A stretch of 8,879 nt of DNA from Pseudomonadota bacterium (GCA_023438325.1 JAEXRB010000112.1:1-8879), one strand, 5' to 3'. Shown: positions 1 to 7,577, counted from the first letter of the stretch. Numbers and translations are program-made. The notes: generated by a model not told the origin, from the sequence alone.

Positions 1-1
1 C

Positions 2-2161
2 TCCCACGGCCTGGAGGGAGCAGCGTCCCCATTGCTGGCGGCTGCCTTGTCGGCGGCAGGACAGATCGAGTTGTCTGGGATCGAACGTTGCCTGGTCAGG
101 GCGGGTCCGCAAACTGCGGCAGAGAGGCACAGTCGATGCATTGCGCGCGATGATGGCTGGCCAGTCCATACGGTCGATCATTTGGCCGACCGCACGGCCA
201 TATCGGCGGTGGAGCCACCAGTCACCGAGATCAGCGCGTCGATCGCGCAAGGTGATCAGCGCGCCAACTACCTTCGTTTTGTCGGCCTGCTCAACAAACA
301 CGTATTTGCTCGCGGCCGAGCCGCCAAGGCCGCAGGGGCCAGTTCCGCGTCGGATGGACACCGCGGCTGGCGACAAGTCCTCCGCAAGAGGTTGGAGGAG
401 CTACGCAGCGGGGTCGGGTCCGAGTCCAACCTGTCGATCCTGATCGGCTATACCTTGGACCATCTGCGTTACGGCAGCGAAGACGGCAATCGGCTTTCTC
501 AGGCGTCGCTACGCCGTGAGATCACGCAGTTTGCTCCGCCACTCCTGTCCTTGATGGGTGGGCAGAGCCTGATCAGCCTCCAGGCTGACGAGCTCCTGAG
601 CCTCTACCGCACGATCTTGTTCGGAAAATCCGTAGAGGCCAGGCCGTATGCATTGGAGGAGCTGCGGCGATTTCACCGCTTTCTGGTCCGCGTCCATGCC
701 TGTCCTGCCGTTGACATGGCCGAGCTGGCGGGCATTGCCGGTGAGCGTCGCGCTGCCATTGAGCCTGGACTGCTTACCGGCGCGGAACGCCGCCTTGTGT
801 TCGACGAGTTGCGTCGCGACGAGGAGCAGGAGACGTCCCGACCCGATGCAAGCCCCGAGTTTTTACACCTGGCGCGGCTGCGCCAGATCTATTTCCTCGT
901 ACTGGATGCATCCGGCATCCGTCCGGGCTCGGCGTACGGGCTCACGCTTGGAGACGTACACCTTTTCGACGGCAGGGGAGACTACGTCCATGTCCGAAAA
1001 GGAACCTATGGAGAAGCAAAAACCCGAACATCGCTGGGGTTTGTGCCGCTTGCTGGATCGCTATGGGGTGAACACCGCGACTGGCTGTCGCAATGGATTG
1101 AGGGCCAACGTCAGCGCCACCTCGACGTCTGGTCGGAGATTCCGCTGTTCGCGGCACATGGTGAGCAACGCATTCGCGTCCATGACCATCACCTGACAAG
1201 TCGGATCAACGAACTGCTGAAGTGGGCGACTGGCGATCGCCGGGCGCGTTGCTATTGGTTGCGCAAGACACGCATCTCCGAGCGGTTCCATTCCCTGTCT
1301 TGGGGCGAGGGCAAGTCCGCACGGGATGTGTATGGGCTGCTTGCGGCATCCGGCCATGCCTGGATCCAGACGACCATGGAGTCCTACATCAATGATCCCG
1401 CCCCGCTACTGCTGGTCGAAGATCTCAGCGCCGTCAAATCCACGCGCGCGATGCTGATCGCCATATCAGGGCTTGCTGCCAGCCTGCTGGATACCGCTTG
1501 GAGCAGGGCGGGAAAAGGCGGCACCATACGCATCGCCACCTTGCTGGACCGGATCGAAGCCGAAGTTGCCGCGCCACAGGACGAGCACCTCGTTCCGCCG
1601 CCGATGCTTCGTCGCCGCAAGCCAATCCGGCCGCTCCATGTGGATCACTATGCGAGGGCCAGACAACGGACATCCAGTCAGATGGAAGCTGCGCTGGCGG
1701 CAGGCATCACTCTGCGACAAGCACAAGATCTGGATCGTGCCGCGTCGGAGCTGTTTGATCTGCGTGGGCAGGCACCCTGGCAGGTCACGAACACTCCCTT
1801 GACCGGCCATATCCTGATGCCCGCGAGGAAGCTGCATGGGACCGGGCCACTGTTCGCGCTGCTGGAGTCAGCGCCATGCACTGAGGTCACAGCGCTTGTC
1901 CAATCCTGGGCACGGCAGTGTTTTGCGGCACGCCAGCATGGGCCAAGTGTGATCATGTCCGTAGAGCCAGCGCAGCGTCCAACCGTACAGCACCTCATAG
2001 CTGACAAAAAATCGAAGCTACAGATAGTGCGCCAAGGCGATTCCGTCCTGCTGGTGGAAGCGCCGGGCACACTGCCGCCAGGGAAAGGTCATGGCAGTGC
2101 GTTGCGGTGGGTGTTTTCGGTAGTTTGGGTTTTTTCCACGGCGCTGGCGGCTAGATGTTGA
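2..2161 (+). CDS. Large tyrosine-recombinase-like integrase, 5' end outside window
   Basis: The frame is open from the first bases of the window to a TGA at 2159-2161, so the true start is probably upstream; a TTG at 32 is only the first possible start inside the window. Numbering from that TTG, residues ~130-240 look like a helical core-binding region. Residues ~280-455 carry the tyrosine-recombinase catalytic landmarks: Arg297 in SGIRPGS, a beta-hairpin Lys (K323 or K330) before FVPL, box II YWLRKT with Arg411, then SGH (His442) and the likely nucleophile Tyr452 in TTMESYI. Box II is unusual: the common HxLRH is YWLRK, so both His positions are replaced. A C-terminal extension of ~250 residues follows the catalytic domain, which makes it much larger than the ~300-400 aa phage integrases. 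Large integrases of this kind are known from multi-recombinase modules (Tn554-type, recombinase-in-trio, gamma-mobile-trio), and I infer it belongs to such an island module. Family is fairly sure; subfamily is not. Confidence 0.75.
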   Translation, partial: SHGLEGAASPLLAAALSAAGQIELSGIERCLVRAGPQTAAERHSRCIARDDGWPVHTVDHLADRTAISAVEPPVTEISASIAQGDQRANYLRFVGLLNKHVFARGRAAKAAGASSASDGHRGWRQVLRKRLEELRSGVGSESNLSILIGYTLDHLRYGSEDGNRLSQASLRREITQFAPPLLSLMGGQSLISLQADELLSLYRTILFGKSVEARPYALEELRRFHRFLVRVHACPAVDMAELAGIAGERRAAIEPGLLTGAERRLVFDELRRDEEQETSRPDASPEFLHLARLRQIYFLVLDASGIRPGSAYGLTLGDVHLFDGRGDYVHVRKGTYGEAKTRTSLGFVPLAGSLWGEHRDWLSQWIEGQRQRHLDVWSEIPLFAAHGEQRIRVHDHHLTSRINELLKWATGDRRARCYWLRKTRISERFHSLSWGEGKSARDVYGLLAASGHAWIQTTMESYINDPAPLLLVEDLSAVKSTRAMLIAISGLAASLLDTAWSRAGKGGTIRIATLLDRIEAEVAAPQDEHLVPPPMLRRRKPIRPLHVDHYARARQRTSSQMEAALAAGITLRQAQDLDRAASELFDLRGQAPWQVTNTPLTGHILMPARKLHGTGPLFALLESAPCTEVTALVQSWARQCFAARQHGPSVIMSVEPAQRPTVQHLIADKKSKLQIVRQGDSVLLVEAPGTLPPGKGHGSALRWVFSVVWVFSTALAARC

Positions 2162-2873
2162 TCCTATTTTGATGGATTATTCGTCCATCAGGGAGTGCGC
2201 GCCAAATGCCTTTTCTTTCTTCTTCGATGGTGCCGACAAACAATACATCCCCTTCGAGCAGGCTTCTCAGCAGCTTGATGGCATCAACATCATAGTCATG
2301 CGAGGGCAACAGGAGGTGGGTTCCATCGTCGATGAGTAGCCTGGTGGCCTCGCCCGTGGATCTGCACACGCCATCTACGGACATTTTCACTGCTCTGGAT
2401 GGCGTGTTTGACTCTGACGGCGAGGTGAAAGCTGCCAGCGGGATGGTTGGGAGTGGATAATCTACGCCGTCGATTTCTATTGAGGCTGTAAGATTGCTTT
2501 GGGCGTGCGTCAGCGCCAGGCTGTACAGTACTTCCACGCAGGCGGGGTGAGTAACTGCCTGCGTCAGTGGCAGCGGGGAGGCAAGTGTTGCATTTACCTT
2601 AATCTCGGTGGCTGTCTGTATCAGGTCTGACGTAATATCTTTTGCGACGCCATATAGATCGTTGCCATCAGCTATCGGGATGTATATCGCGCCACCCCAA
2701 AGGATGGGGTCGCCCAGCTTTGATGGATAGCGTTTAGCAAATCCGGACTGGAGCCTGGGGATTTGGGCGAGTTTTTTTAGGTTGTCTTGCGATAGTGGCA
2801 GGGGTGTGCCAGGCGCGCTGTGATCGGCAAAACTGAGCTTTATGCTGCTATGGAAGTCGAAAGATTGCGTCAT
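2151..2873 (-). CDS. Uncharacterised 240-aa protein, convergent with the recombinase
   Basis: The start is the ATG at 2873, beginning MTQSFDFHSS. It has a GGAGG 8 nt upstream, whereas the 100-residue extension back to an ATG at 3173 reads like non-coding sequence. The protein has no signal peptide and no obvious membrane segment. It has alternating short beta-like stretches (GGAIYIPIADG at ~60-70, SIEIDGVDYPLP at ~131-142, RLLIDDGTHLLLP at ~178-190) and ends with an acidic/helical part and RIIHQNRINI. I do not recognise the family and assign no function. Its stop lies 11 bp inside the end of the recombinase gene on the other strand. Rows I counted in this gene are about 52-55% GC, clearly lower than the Gabija genes, so it probably has a different origin. 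An open, coding-like frame overlaps its start from upstream, so it may once have been the last gene of an operon. Confidence 0.7.
   Translation of the reverse strand: MTQSFDFHSSIKLSFADHSAPGTPLPLSQDNLKKLAQIPRLQSGFAKRYPSKLGDPILWGGAIYIPIADGNDLYGVAKDITSDLIQTATEIKVNATLASPLPLTQAVTHPACVEVLYSLALTHAQSNLTASIEIDGVDYPLPTIPLAAFTSPSESNTPSRAVKMSVDGVCRSTGEATRLLIDDGTHLLLPSHDYDVDAIKLLRSLLEGDVLFVGTIEEERKGIWRALPDGRIIHQNRINI
2170..2190. repeat. Short inverted repeat just past the recombinase stop
   Basis: TGATGGA (2170-2176) and TCCATCA (2184-2190) are perfect 7-bp inverted arms around a 7-nt loop. The hairpin sits 9 nt after the recombinase stop and within the final codons of the convergent 240-aa gene. Neither strand has a U-tract after the hairpin, so it is not a standard intrinsic terminator. 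It could be chance within coding sequence. Confidence 0.3.
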
Positions 2874-3294
2874 GTGAGTTGCCTCCGGTTTTGGTCTGGA
2901 GGTGATCATCGACTGCCAAGGCCGCCAGTTGACCCAGGGAAATGACCCGTTTGCGCGCACTATTACCCTGTGACTGCGAGCCGCCAGCCATCTGCCCATC
3001 TTCGCCAAGAGACTTGACCACGTCCGGCAGCGAAGTTGACCAATGCAGGCGAATTGGACGCCCGCTCTCGGCGCGTGTCTGGCCATCACGGGCGTTGCAT
3101 TGCCCAGCTTCGCCAGCCAGCTGTCCACGAACGTCTGTTGACGACCCTCCAGGCAGCTCAAACGACGCGTCACTCGAGTGCGAGTCGCTCAGTCAAGAAC
3201 CGGCGTGGTCGCCTACTGTGTGAATCGGGCTCTGCGAGTCCAGCGCCTCGACACGGGTGCTAAATCGTTTGAAGCGCGGCCTGACGATACCCCC
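2848..3294 (-). pseudogene. Possible remnant of a coding sequence upstream of the 240-aa gene
   Basis: On the minus strand one frame is open from 3294 to a TAG at 2848-2850, broken only by a TGA at 3193-3195. The part nearest the 240-aa gene reads like a natural protein end, with segments such as SLPDVVKSLGEDGQMA and RVISLGQLAALAVDDHL, and overlaps the ATG at 2873 by 26 nt. That is the arrangement of translationally coupled genes. There is no credible start codon with a ribosome site for the open part after the TGA. I read it as the 3' end of a decayed or frameshifted gene; family unknown. The alternative is a chance open frame in GC-rich DNA, and I cannot separate the two by eye. Confidence 0.3.
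2882..2886 (-). promoter_or_regulatory. Ribosome binding site that fixes the start of the 240-aa gene
   Basis: The minus strand reads GGAGG here, 8 nt before the ATG at 2873. It is a near-perfect Shine-Dalgarno sequence at good spacing, and is the reason for rejecting the longer upstream start at 3173. Confidence 0.75.
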
Positions 3295-3329
3295 TCAGGC
3301 CCGCCACTACTGCAACGATGAGGACGAAT

Positions 3330-3701
3330 TCAGCAACAATCGCTCGCCCAGCTCGCGATCGTAGAACGGTCGCATGTTTGCTCCAAGCGAGACTGCATTG
3401 GCGTCTCCCGGCTGCATGCGTAGGAGATCCGTACACGCGCAAGATGTACATAGAGCAGCACGTCGCGGCGCGGAACATCGATCTTCTTGCTCCAGCGATC
3501 GTTCAGTACGCCGCGGCGCGACTGCGCGGTTAGGCCTGCACTCGCCTTTCTGCCTCGAGCAGCGCGGTGCTGCAGCACAGGCTCCAATGGCACAACGACG
3601 TATAACGTGTTGTAGCGCGCCATGAGTTGTGTAGTCTGCCCAAGCTTCTGGCAAGTCTGCTGCGGGTCGTTAACAACTAACGACAAGAAGCGGTCGTTCA
3701 T
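3330..3701 (-). CDS. Doubtful small ORF, 123 aa, possibly a gene remnant
   Basis: An ATG at 3701 begins MNDRFLSLVV and the frame runs to a TGA at 3330-3332. The first ~50 residues look protein-like (KLGQTTQLMARYNTLYVVVP), while the C-terminal part becomes Cys/Ser/Arg-rich and unconvincing. A second minus frame takes over near 3307-3370 with a better-looking segment (MRPFYDRELGERLLL), which would fit a frameshifted gene. Only a weak TAGG sits before the ATG. I recognise no family. It may be a degraded gene or chance. Confidence 0.2.
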   Translation of the reverse strand: MNDRFLSLVVNDPQQTCQKLGQTTQLMARYNTLYVVVPLEPVLQHRAARGRKASAGLTAQSRRGVLNDRWSKKIDVPRRDVLLYVHLARVRISYACSRETPMQSRLEQTCDRSTIASWASDCC

Positions 3702-3893
3702 AGTAGACCTACGAAATCTGCCAGCTAGAAGCGTCCTATCCCGCTCCGGACCTCCAGTGACTGCTGTCACCACAAGATCGTCGAGTGCCGCAGTCTTTCT
3801 TCATCGAATTGGCGATTTAGGTCCTTCCGACCGAGCGACTTCCTCCGGATCCTCAAGCAGTTGGATCGTTGCCTCAGGAATGAAGCACAGCGA

Positions 3894-5603
3894 CTAGAGA
3901 AAAGGGCAGCCGTCGCGCTGAGGTGTCACGATTGTCGCACGGCGGATGGCCCGCGTAACCGCGACACGCAGTGCCAACCGCGACTGCGCGACACGCCGAG
4001 CGTCGGCGTTCGCCGCCACGATGCGCCCGGAAAACGTGCCCTCATAGATGACGACCTCGTCGAACTCCTTGCCCTTGGCCTTGTGGATGGTCATCACGTG
4101 CAGGCCGCGCCACTCCTTCTGCGCGGCGACGAAATGCTCCTGAAGCAGGGCTTCGCCAAGCGCCACCTCGGCACCGACATAGTCACCCTGTGTCCTCCAC
4201 AATTCGCTGAGCGCCGTACGCAGCGCGGAGCCCCTGTGCAGCAGGCGAAGAAACCGCGCGTCCTCGGCCACCCGAGCTACTTGGTGCGCGGTGGACGTGG
4301 CGATCAGCTCCCGCATGGCAGCCCAGTCTTCCTCGGGGTTTCCTGAGAGCCTGAGATTCGCGCGTTCGGCCGCGATCCTCTGGCACTCCTTGACGATGAG
4401 CTCCCTGTTCTTGCCTCGGATCTTTCCCGTCGACATGTAAGTGCCGATCGCGCCAGCGAGGTCCATCTCCGCCTGCGCAGGAGCCTTGTTGCCACCACGG
4501 CCACGGATGTGAGTGTGCAGTGTAGCGACCAGGCGTGACGCCAGCGCCGCAGTAGGGCCGCCTCCCAGCAGGACGGCGATGACGTTTGCGGCCAACGACG
4601 GCGACTCCGCGTCCATGGCCACATCGTGCCGGAGTGCGGGCAGGCCATCCAGCTCCGAAGACAGGTACTGCGAGAACTGCAGCATGAATGCCTTTGATGG
4701 CACGAGGACGGACACCGAGGTGTTCGGCTGGCCGCGCAGGCGCCGGAGTGCGGCCATGACCTCCGCCTTCGCCCGGAAGTGCGGACTCTGGTTCCTGCGG
4801 AAGCCGTAGCGCACGATCTTCACGTGCGTGTACTCCTTGCCGCGGTTCCGATCAGTCAACAAATCGTTGCCGAAGACAGTGATGTCTGTCCCGCTGCTTC
4901 GGTGGTTCTCGCCCGAGAAATCGAAGCTCCCCGGCTGGAACGCCTCAACGAACTCCCCCAATCGACGGGGATCAGCACCCCGGAATTCGTAGATGCGTTG
5001 CTCGGGGTCGCCCAGCGCGATAAGGCGGCTAAGTCGACCCAACTGGCGGATCAGCGCCCACTCATCGGCATTAGTGTCCTGGAACTCGTCGAGGATCACC
5101 GTGGGATACGCGTCGCAGTAGATGTTCACCAACCGGTCACTGCGCTGAAAGAGCTGAGCGACCAGCCGAGCGAACAGGTCGAAGTGCAGCCGACCCTCCT
5201 CTTCGAACAGACGAAGCATCTCCTGCTCGCGGGCGCTGGCATCCACATCAGCAAAGTGGGCCGCGGCCTCCGGTGGCGGCAGAAGAGTGATGGTCCTCGC
5301 GGTGGTCAACAGGTAGCCGTGGCTACGTAGGATGCTCCAGGCGAACCCGTGGTACGTGTTGACCTCAAGGTGCTTGAGCACCTCCTGCGAAATGAGCTCC
5401 GCCGCCTTCTCGATGATGCGCGCGACCGTCGGTCTCGCAAAGCTCAGGAAGAGCACCTTCTGGCCCGGCTTCAACGTTCCGCTGGCAACCTGCTGCCGGG
5501 CTTTGATGAGCGCGACATGAGTCTTGCCGGCGCCCGGCCCAGCGAGGGCCAACGCGTGTCCGGGGCAGGCCAGAAAAGCGAGCTTCTGCAGACTCCAGGC
5601 CAT
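3894..5603 (-). CDS. gajB: Gabija helicase GajB (UvrD/Rep-type SF1 helicase), 569 aa
   Basis: This is a superfamily 1A DNA helicase with the motifs in order: Gln-containing motif at ~6 (SLQKLAF), Walker A AGPGAGKT at 21-28 (Lys27), motif Ia LFLSFARPT at 51-59, TYHGFAW at 83-89, Walker B VILDEFQDT at 169-177 (Asp172-Glu173), motif III ALGDPEQRIYEFRGA at 196-210, motif IV NHRS at 233-236, motif V TIHKAKGKEFD at 505-515 and motif VI VAVTRA at 547-552. The start is taken at ATG 5603, since Walker A then lies ~20 residues in, as in relatives; an upstream start at 5693 would only translate the end of gajA in another frame. It lies 5 bp after the gajA stop with no clear Shine-Dalgarno, so translation is probably coupled. 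In Gabija, GajB is thought to sense DNA ends or unwound DNA, hydrolyse nucleotides and activate or work with GajA. At 569 aa it is longer than the ~494-aa Bacillus cereus protein as I recall it; extra residues probably lie in the 2B-like region (~340-500). Confidence 0.92.
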   Translation of the reverse strand: MAWSLQKLAFLACPGHALALAGPGAGKTHVALIKARQQVASGTLKPGQKVLFLSFARPTVARIIEKAAELISQEVLKHLEVNTYHGFAWSILRSHGYLLTTARTITLLPPPEAAAHFADVDASAREQEMLRLFEEEGRLHFDLFARLVAQLFQRSDRLVNIYCDAYPTVILDEFQDTNADEWALIRQLGRLSRLIALGDPEQRIYEFRGADPRRLGEFVEAFQPGSFDFSGENHRSSGTDITVFGNDLLTDRNRGKEYTHVKIVRYGFRRNQSPHFRAKAEVMAALRRLRGQPNTSVSVLVPSKAFMLQFSQYLSSELDGLPALRHDVAMDAESPSLAANVIAVLLGGGPTAALASRLVATLHTHIRGRGGNKAPAQAEMDLAGAIGTYMSTGKIRGKNRELIVKECQRIAAERANLRLSGNPEEDWAAMRELIATSTAHQVARVAEDARFLRLLHRGSALRTALSELWRTQGDYVGAEVALGEALLQEHFVAAQKEWRGLHVMTIHKAKGKEFDEVVIYEGTFSGRIVAANADARRVAQSRLALRVAVTRAIRRATIVTPQRDGCPFL

Positions 5604-5608
5604 AGACT

Positions 5609-7408
5609 TCAGACGGCGACGGGTTCGACGGGAGGCGCGGGAGGCGCTGGTGGAGACGGAGGCTCGATCACCTGGAATATGCCGTACAGGCATTTGGCGA
5701 TGTATTCAGGCATCTCCCGCGCGCTCGTGCAGGACGCCAGCAGGTCCGCCGCCTGGCCGCTGCCTTTGCCCCAGGCGAAGTATTGCGACAGCGCGCTCCT
5801 TAGCACAGCAAGATCAGACTCTGCCTTCGGCGTCACGGCCATCAGGTGCTGTGGCCAGTCGCCATCTGCCACCACACTCAGCGCGTAGCGCCGGATCGCT
5901 GTCTCTTCGGCTCCCTGCAGCACCAGCGACTCGAATCCCTTCATGGGTGATTCGTACGGGTAGTCGACGGCGGCACGGATGAGGGCGAGCTGTATTTCGT
6001 CCTGCTTGTCGAACACCGCGAAGACGGTCTTGCCCAGACCCCTGAAGAAGTGGCCGAGCGGAGCAACCTGGGAGTCCGTCTTGGCATCGATGACCGCCAC
6101 GCCAAGCGCTTCGAGCGACTTGAAATACTGTGGATCGGTCTGGCTGAGCGTACGCGCGGCCGCCGGCAGCGCGTCAAACTCTGTGCGTCCCTCAACGATG
6201 AGGACGTACTTGGCGAGCAGTGCCTCGCAGAAGCGCGCCCGGAACTCCGCCTTGTAGGCCTTCGGTTTGATCGCTGGCGGCAGGCTGGCGGAAACGGTGG
6301 TCAACACGCCGCTCGCACGCTTGAGCACCTTGATCTGCGCTGGCTCGAACTCCTCGAGTACGTACGGGGAGTGCGACGTGAAGAGGGCCTGCGCCGACTT
6401 CTCGCGCACGCTGTTGACAATGCGTTTTTGCGTGTGTGGAGGCAGCGCTGTCTCGGGCTCCTCCATGGCAAAGATGACGTTCTGCTTGAGCTCGGCGATG
6501 ATAGAAAGCAGTGCAAGCACCAGCGTATTGATGGTGCCAGTGCCCTGGTGCTGATACGGAGCCGCGTAGGTGCTGCCATCCGGGCGCTTCACGCCTGTGC
6601 CCATAAAAACCGTCAGCGTGCGGCGCAGGGTTTCGCGCGTGAGATCCGAGACGCGCATGTGCGGGTCCTCGGCCCAGTCAGACGGGACGAACTTCTTGAT
6701 CGAGGCCTGCACTGCGGCCAGCAGCGTGGTCACGCCGAGCTCGGGCTCCTTGGCGACCGGCAGGATGCGCAGCGAACGCAACAGTTCCTCCCACATTTTG
6801 AGTCGCGATTCCTGAAGGCGCAGGATCACGTCGAGCAGCGAGCCACGCTCCAGGCTGAGCGCGCGCGAGCCGGTGCGCACCGTTCGCAGGTAAAGGAAGC
6901 CGCACTTGCGCTTGTCGGAGGCGCGGAACGTCTGGTGCTCACCGGCGCCAATTGGGGCGGGCAGCGAGAAGAAAGTGTTGCCCAGGAAGTCGTCTTCCTC
7001 CGAGTCGTAGGCGCCACGGAAGAACACGCGCAGTGCGGGCCCAACCCCGGCGGCATCAATGCCCTCGACCGGCGGACCGGCCAGCAGCGTCTTTGCGTTC
7101 GCGTCCCACCATTCCAGGTGTTCGCGGAAGTGCCGGAGCTGCTCCTCGTTCAGGTCGGCGACGATGACCTCGACTGACAGCGGGATCGGCAGCCCTTCGG
7201 TACTGAGGTACTGGCCCGCATAGAAGTCGTGCTCGTCCACAACGGGGCGACGGGAGAGCCGCTCTGGGCCTAGCACGAGGTCAATCGCCTCAAGCAGAGT
7301 CGATTTGCCCGCGTTGTTGTCGCCAACGAGCACGCTGTGTCCATCGAAGTGAACGGTGCCCTGCGCGATTCCCCGGAAATTCGCGATCCTGACCTGAACG
7401 ATCTTCAT
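5609..7408 (-). CDS. gajA: Gabija nuclease GajA (OLD-family ATPase-TOPRIM endonuclease), 599 aa
   Basis: The N-terminal ABC-type ATPase opens with MKIVQVRIANFRG, has Walker A GDNNAGKST at 29-37 (Lys34), a signature-like QGTGTINTL at 288-296, Walker B VIFAMEEPE at 311-319 and an H-loop TSHSP at 344-348. The C-terminal TOPRIM nuclease domain has VEGRTE at 405-410 (Glu406, Glu410), VAVID ending at Asp441, FAVFDKQDE with Asp467, and a Lys548 in GKGSGQAA like the conserved lysine of OLD nucleases. The usual second acid of the DxD pair is shifted (DKQD). The tail at ~583-596 is proline-rich. The ATG at 7408 is chosen because of the purine-rich site before it and because the OLD N-terminal strand begins here. 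An OLD nuclease directly followed by a UvrD-like helicase defines Gabija. In studied members GajA is a tetrameric, sequence-specific DNA nickase held inactive by cellular ATP and released when nucleotides fall during phage infection. At 599 aa it is close to the ~578 aa of the Bacillus protein. Confidence 0.93.
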   Translation of the reverse strand: MKIVQVRIANFRGIAQGTVHFDGHSVLVGDNNAGKSTLLEAIDLVLGPERLSRRPVVDEHDFYAGQYLSTEGLPIPLSVEVIVADLNEEQLRHFREHLEWWDANAKTLLAGPPVEGIDAAGVGPALRVFFRGAYDSEEDDFLGNTFFSLPAPIGAGEHQTFRASDKRKCGFLYLRTVRTGSRALSLERGSLLDVILRLQESRLKMWEELLRSLRILPVAKEPELGVTTLLAAVQASIKKFVPSDWAEDPHMRVSDLTRETLRRTLTVFMGTGVKRPDGSTYAAPYQHQGTGTINTLVLALLSIIAELKQNVIFAMEEPETALPPHTQKRIVNSVREKSAQALFTSHSPYVLEEFEPAQIKVLKRASGVLTTVSASLPPAIKPKAYKAEFRARFCEALLAKYVLIVEGRTEFDALPAAARTLSQTDPQYFKSLEALGVAVIDAKTDSQVAPLGHFFRGLGKTVFAVFDKQDEIQLALIRAAVDYPYESPMKGFESLVLQGAEETAIRRYALSVVADGDWPQHLMAVTPKAESDLAVLRSALSQYFAWGKGSGQAADLLASCTSAREMPEYIAKCLYGIFQVIEPPSPPAPPAPPVEPVAV

Positions 7409-7412
7409 GGAG

Positions 7413-7422
7413 CCTCTCCCCC
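7413..7422 (-). promoter_or_regulatory. Ribosome binding site of gajA
   Basis: The minus strand reads GGGGGAGAGG directly upstream of the ATG at 7408, leaving 4 nt after the last G (about 7 nt if GGGGAG is the pairing core). It supports starting gajA at MKIVQ rather than at the ATG at 7471, which would add 21 residues unlike any OLD N-terminus. Confidence 0.65.
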
Positions 7423-7450
7423 GTGTGGTTCGGCAGTGCGGCCACCTGCA

Positions 7451-7479
7451 TGAATAAGCGCTCTGCCGCAATGAAGCAA
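7451..7479 (-). promoter_or_regulatory. Weak candidate promoter for gajAB
   Basis: On the minus strand TTGCTT (7474-7479) and TATTCA (7451-7456) are separated by 17 nt, placing transcription start ~40 nt before the gajA ATG. The -35 box is fair but the -10 box matches only half the consensus, so this is a suggestion only. Confidence 0.25.
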
Positions 7480-7577
7480 GAGGCCGGTCGCTTCCGTCGT
7501 CAGGGCTGCACCGGGGATGGTGTTCTTGCAGCAGCTAGCGTCAGCTGCAAAGGAGATCTTCGCGAGCTCGCGGTGAA

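Larger units (their letters stand above)
2874..3893. other. Gene-poor, apparently degraded stretch of about 1 kb
   Basis: Between the gajB stop and the 240-aa gene I find no intact gene I would defend. Several short frames exist on both strands. Minus-strand ones around 2850-3290 and 3330-3700 look the most protein-like but switch frame or meet stops. One row counted here (3661-3720) is about 47% GC, lower than the operon. There is no tRNA, no CRISPR array, no clear insertion-sequence ends, and no hairpin followed by a U-tract that would end the gajAB transcript. A small stem GTGAC/GTCAC at 3757-3770 lacks a U-tract. Confidence 0.5.

Noticed and set aside
2874..3173. Extending the 240-aa gene to an upstream ATG at 3173
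   Set aside because: There is no ribosome site at 3173, the added residues are not protein-like, and a GGAGG sits exactly before the internal ATG at 2873.
3757..3770. Hairpin GTGAC/GTCAC as a terminator for gajAB
   Set aside because: The stem is only 5 bp and no U-tract follows on the minus strand.
5604..5693. Extending gajB to an ATG at 5693
   Set aside because: The extra 30 residues overlap the gajA coding end and are Arg/Ser-rich. The helicase N-terminal motif begins right after the ATG at 5603.
6050..7177. 375-codon plus-strand frame opposite gajA
   Set aside because: It lies wholly antisense to a gene with clear OLD/TOPRIM motifs. Its product is Arg/Glu/Ala-rich low-complexity sequence typical of a shadow frame in GC-rich DNA.
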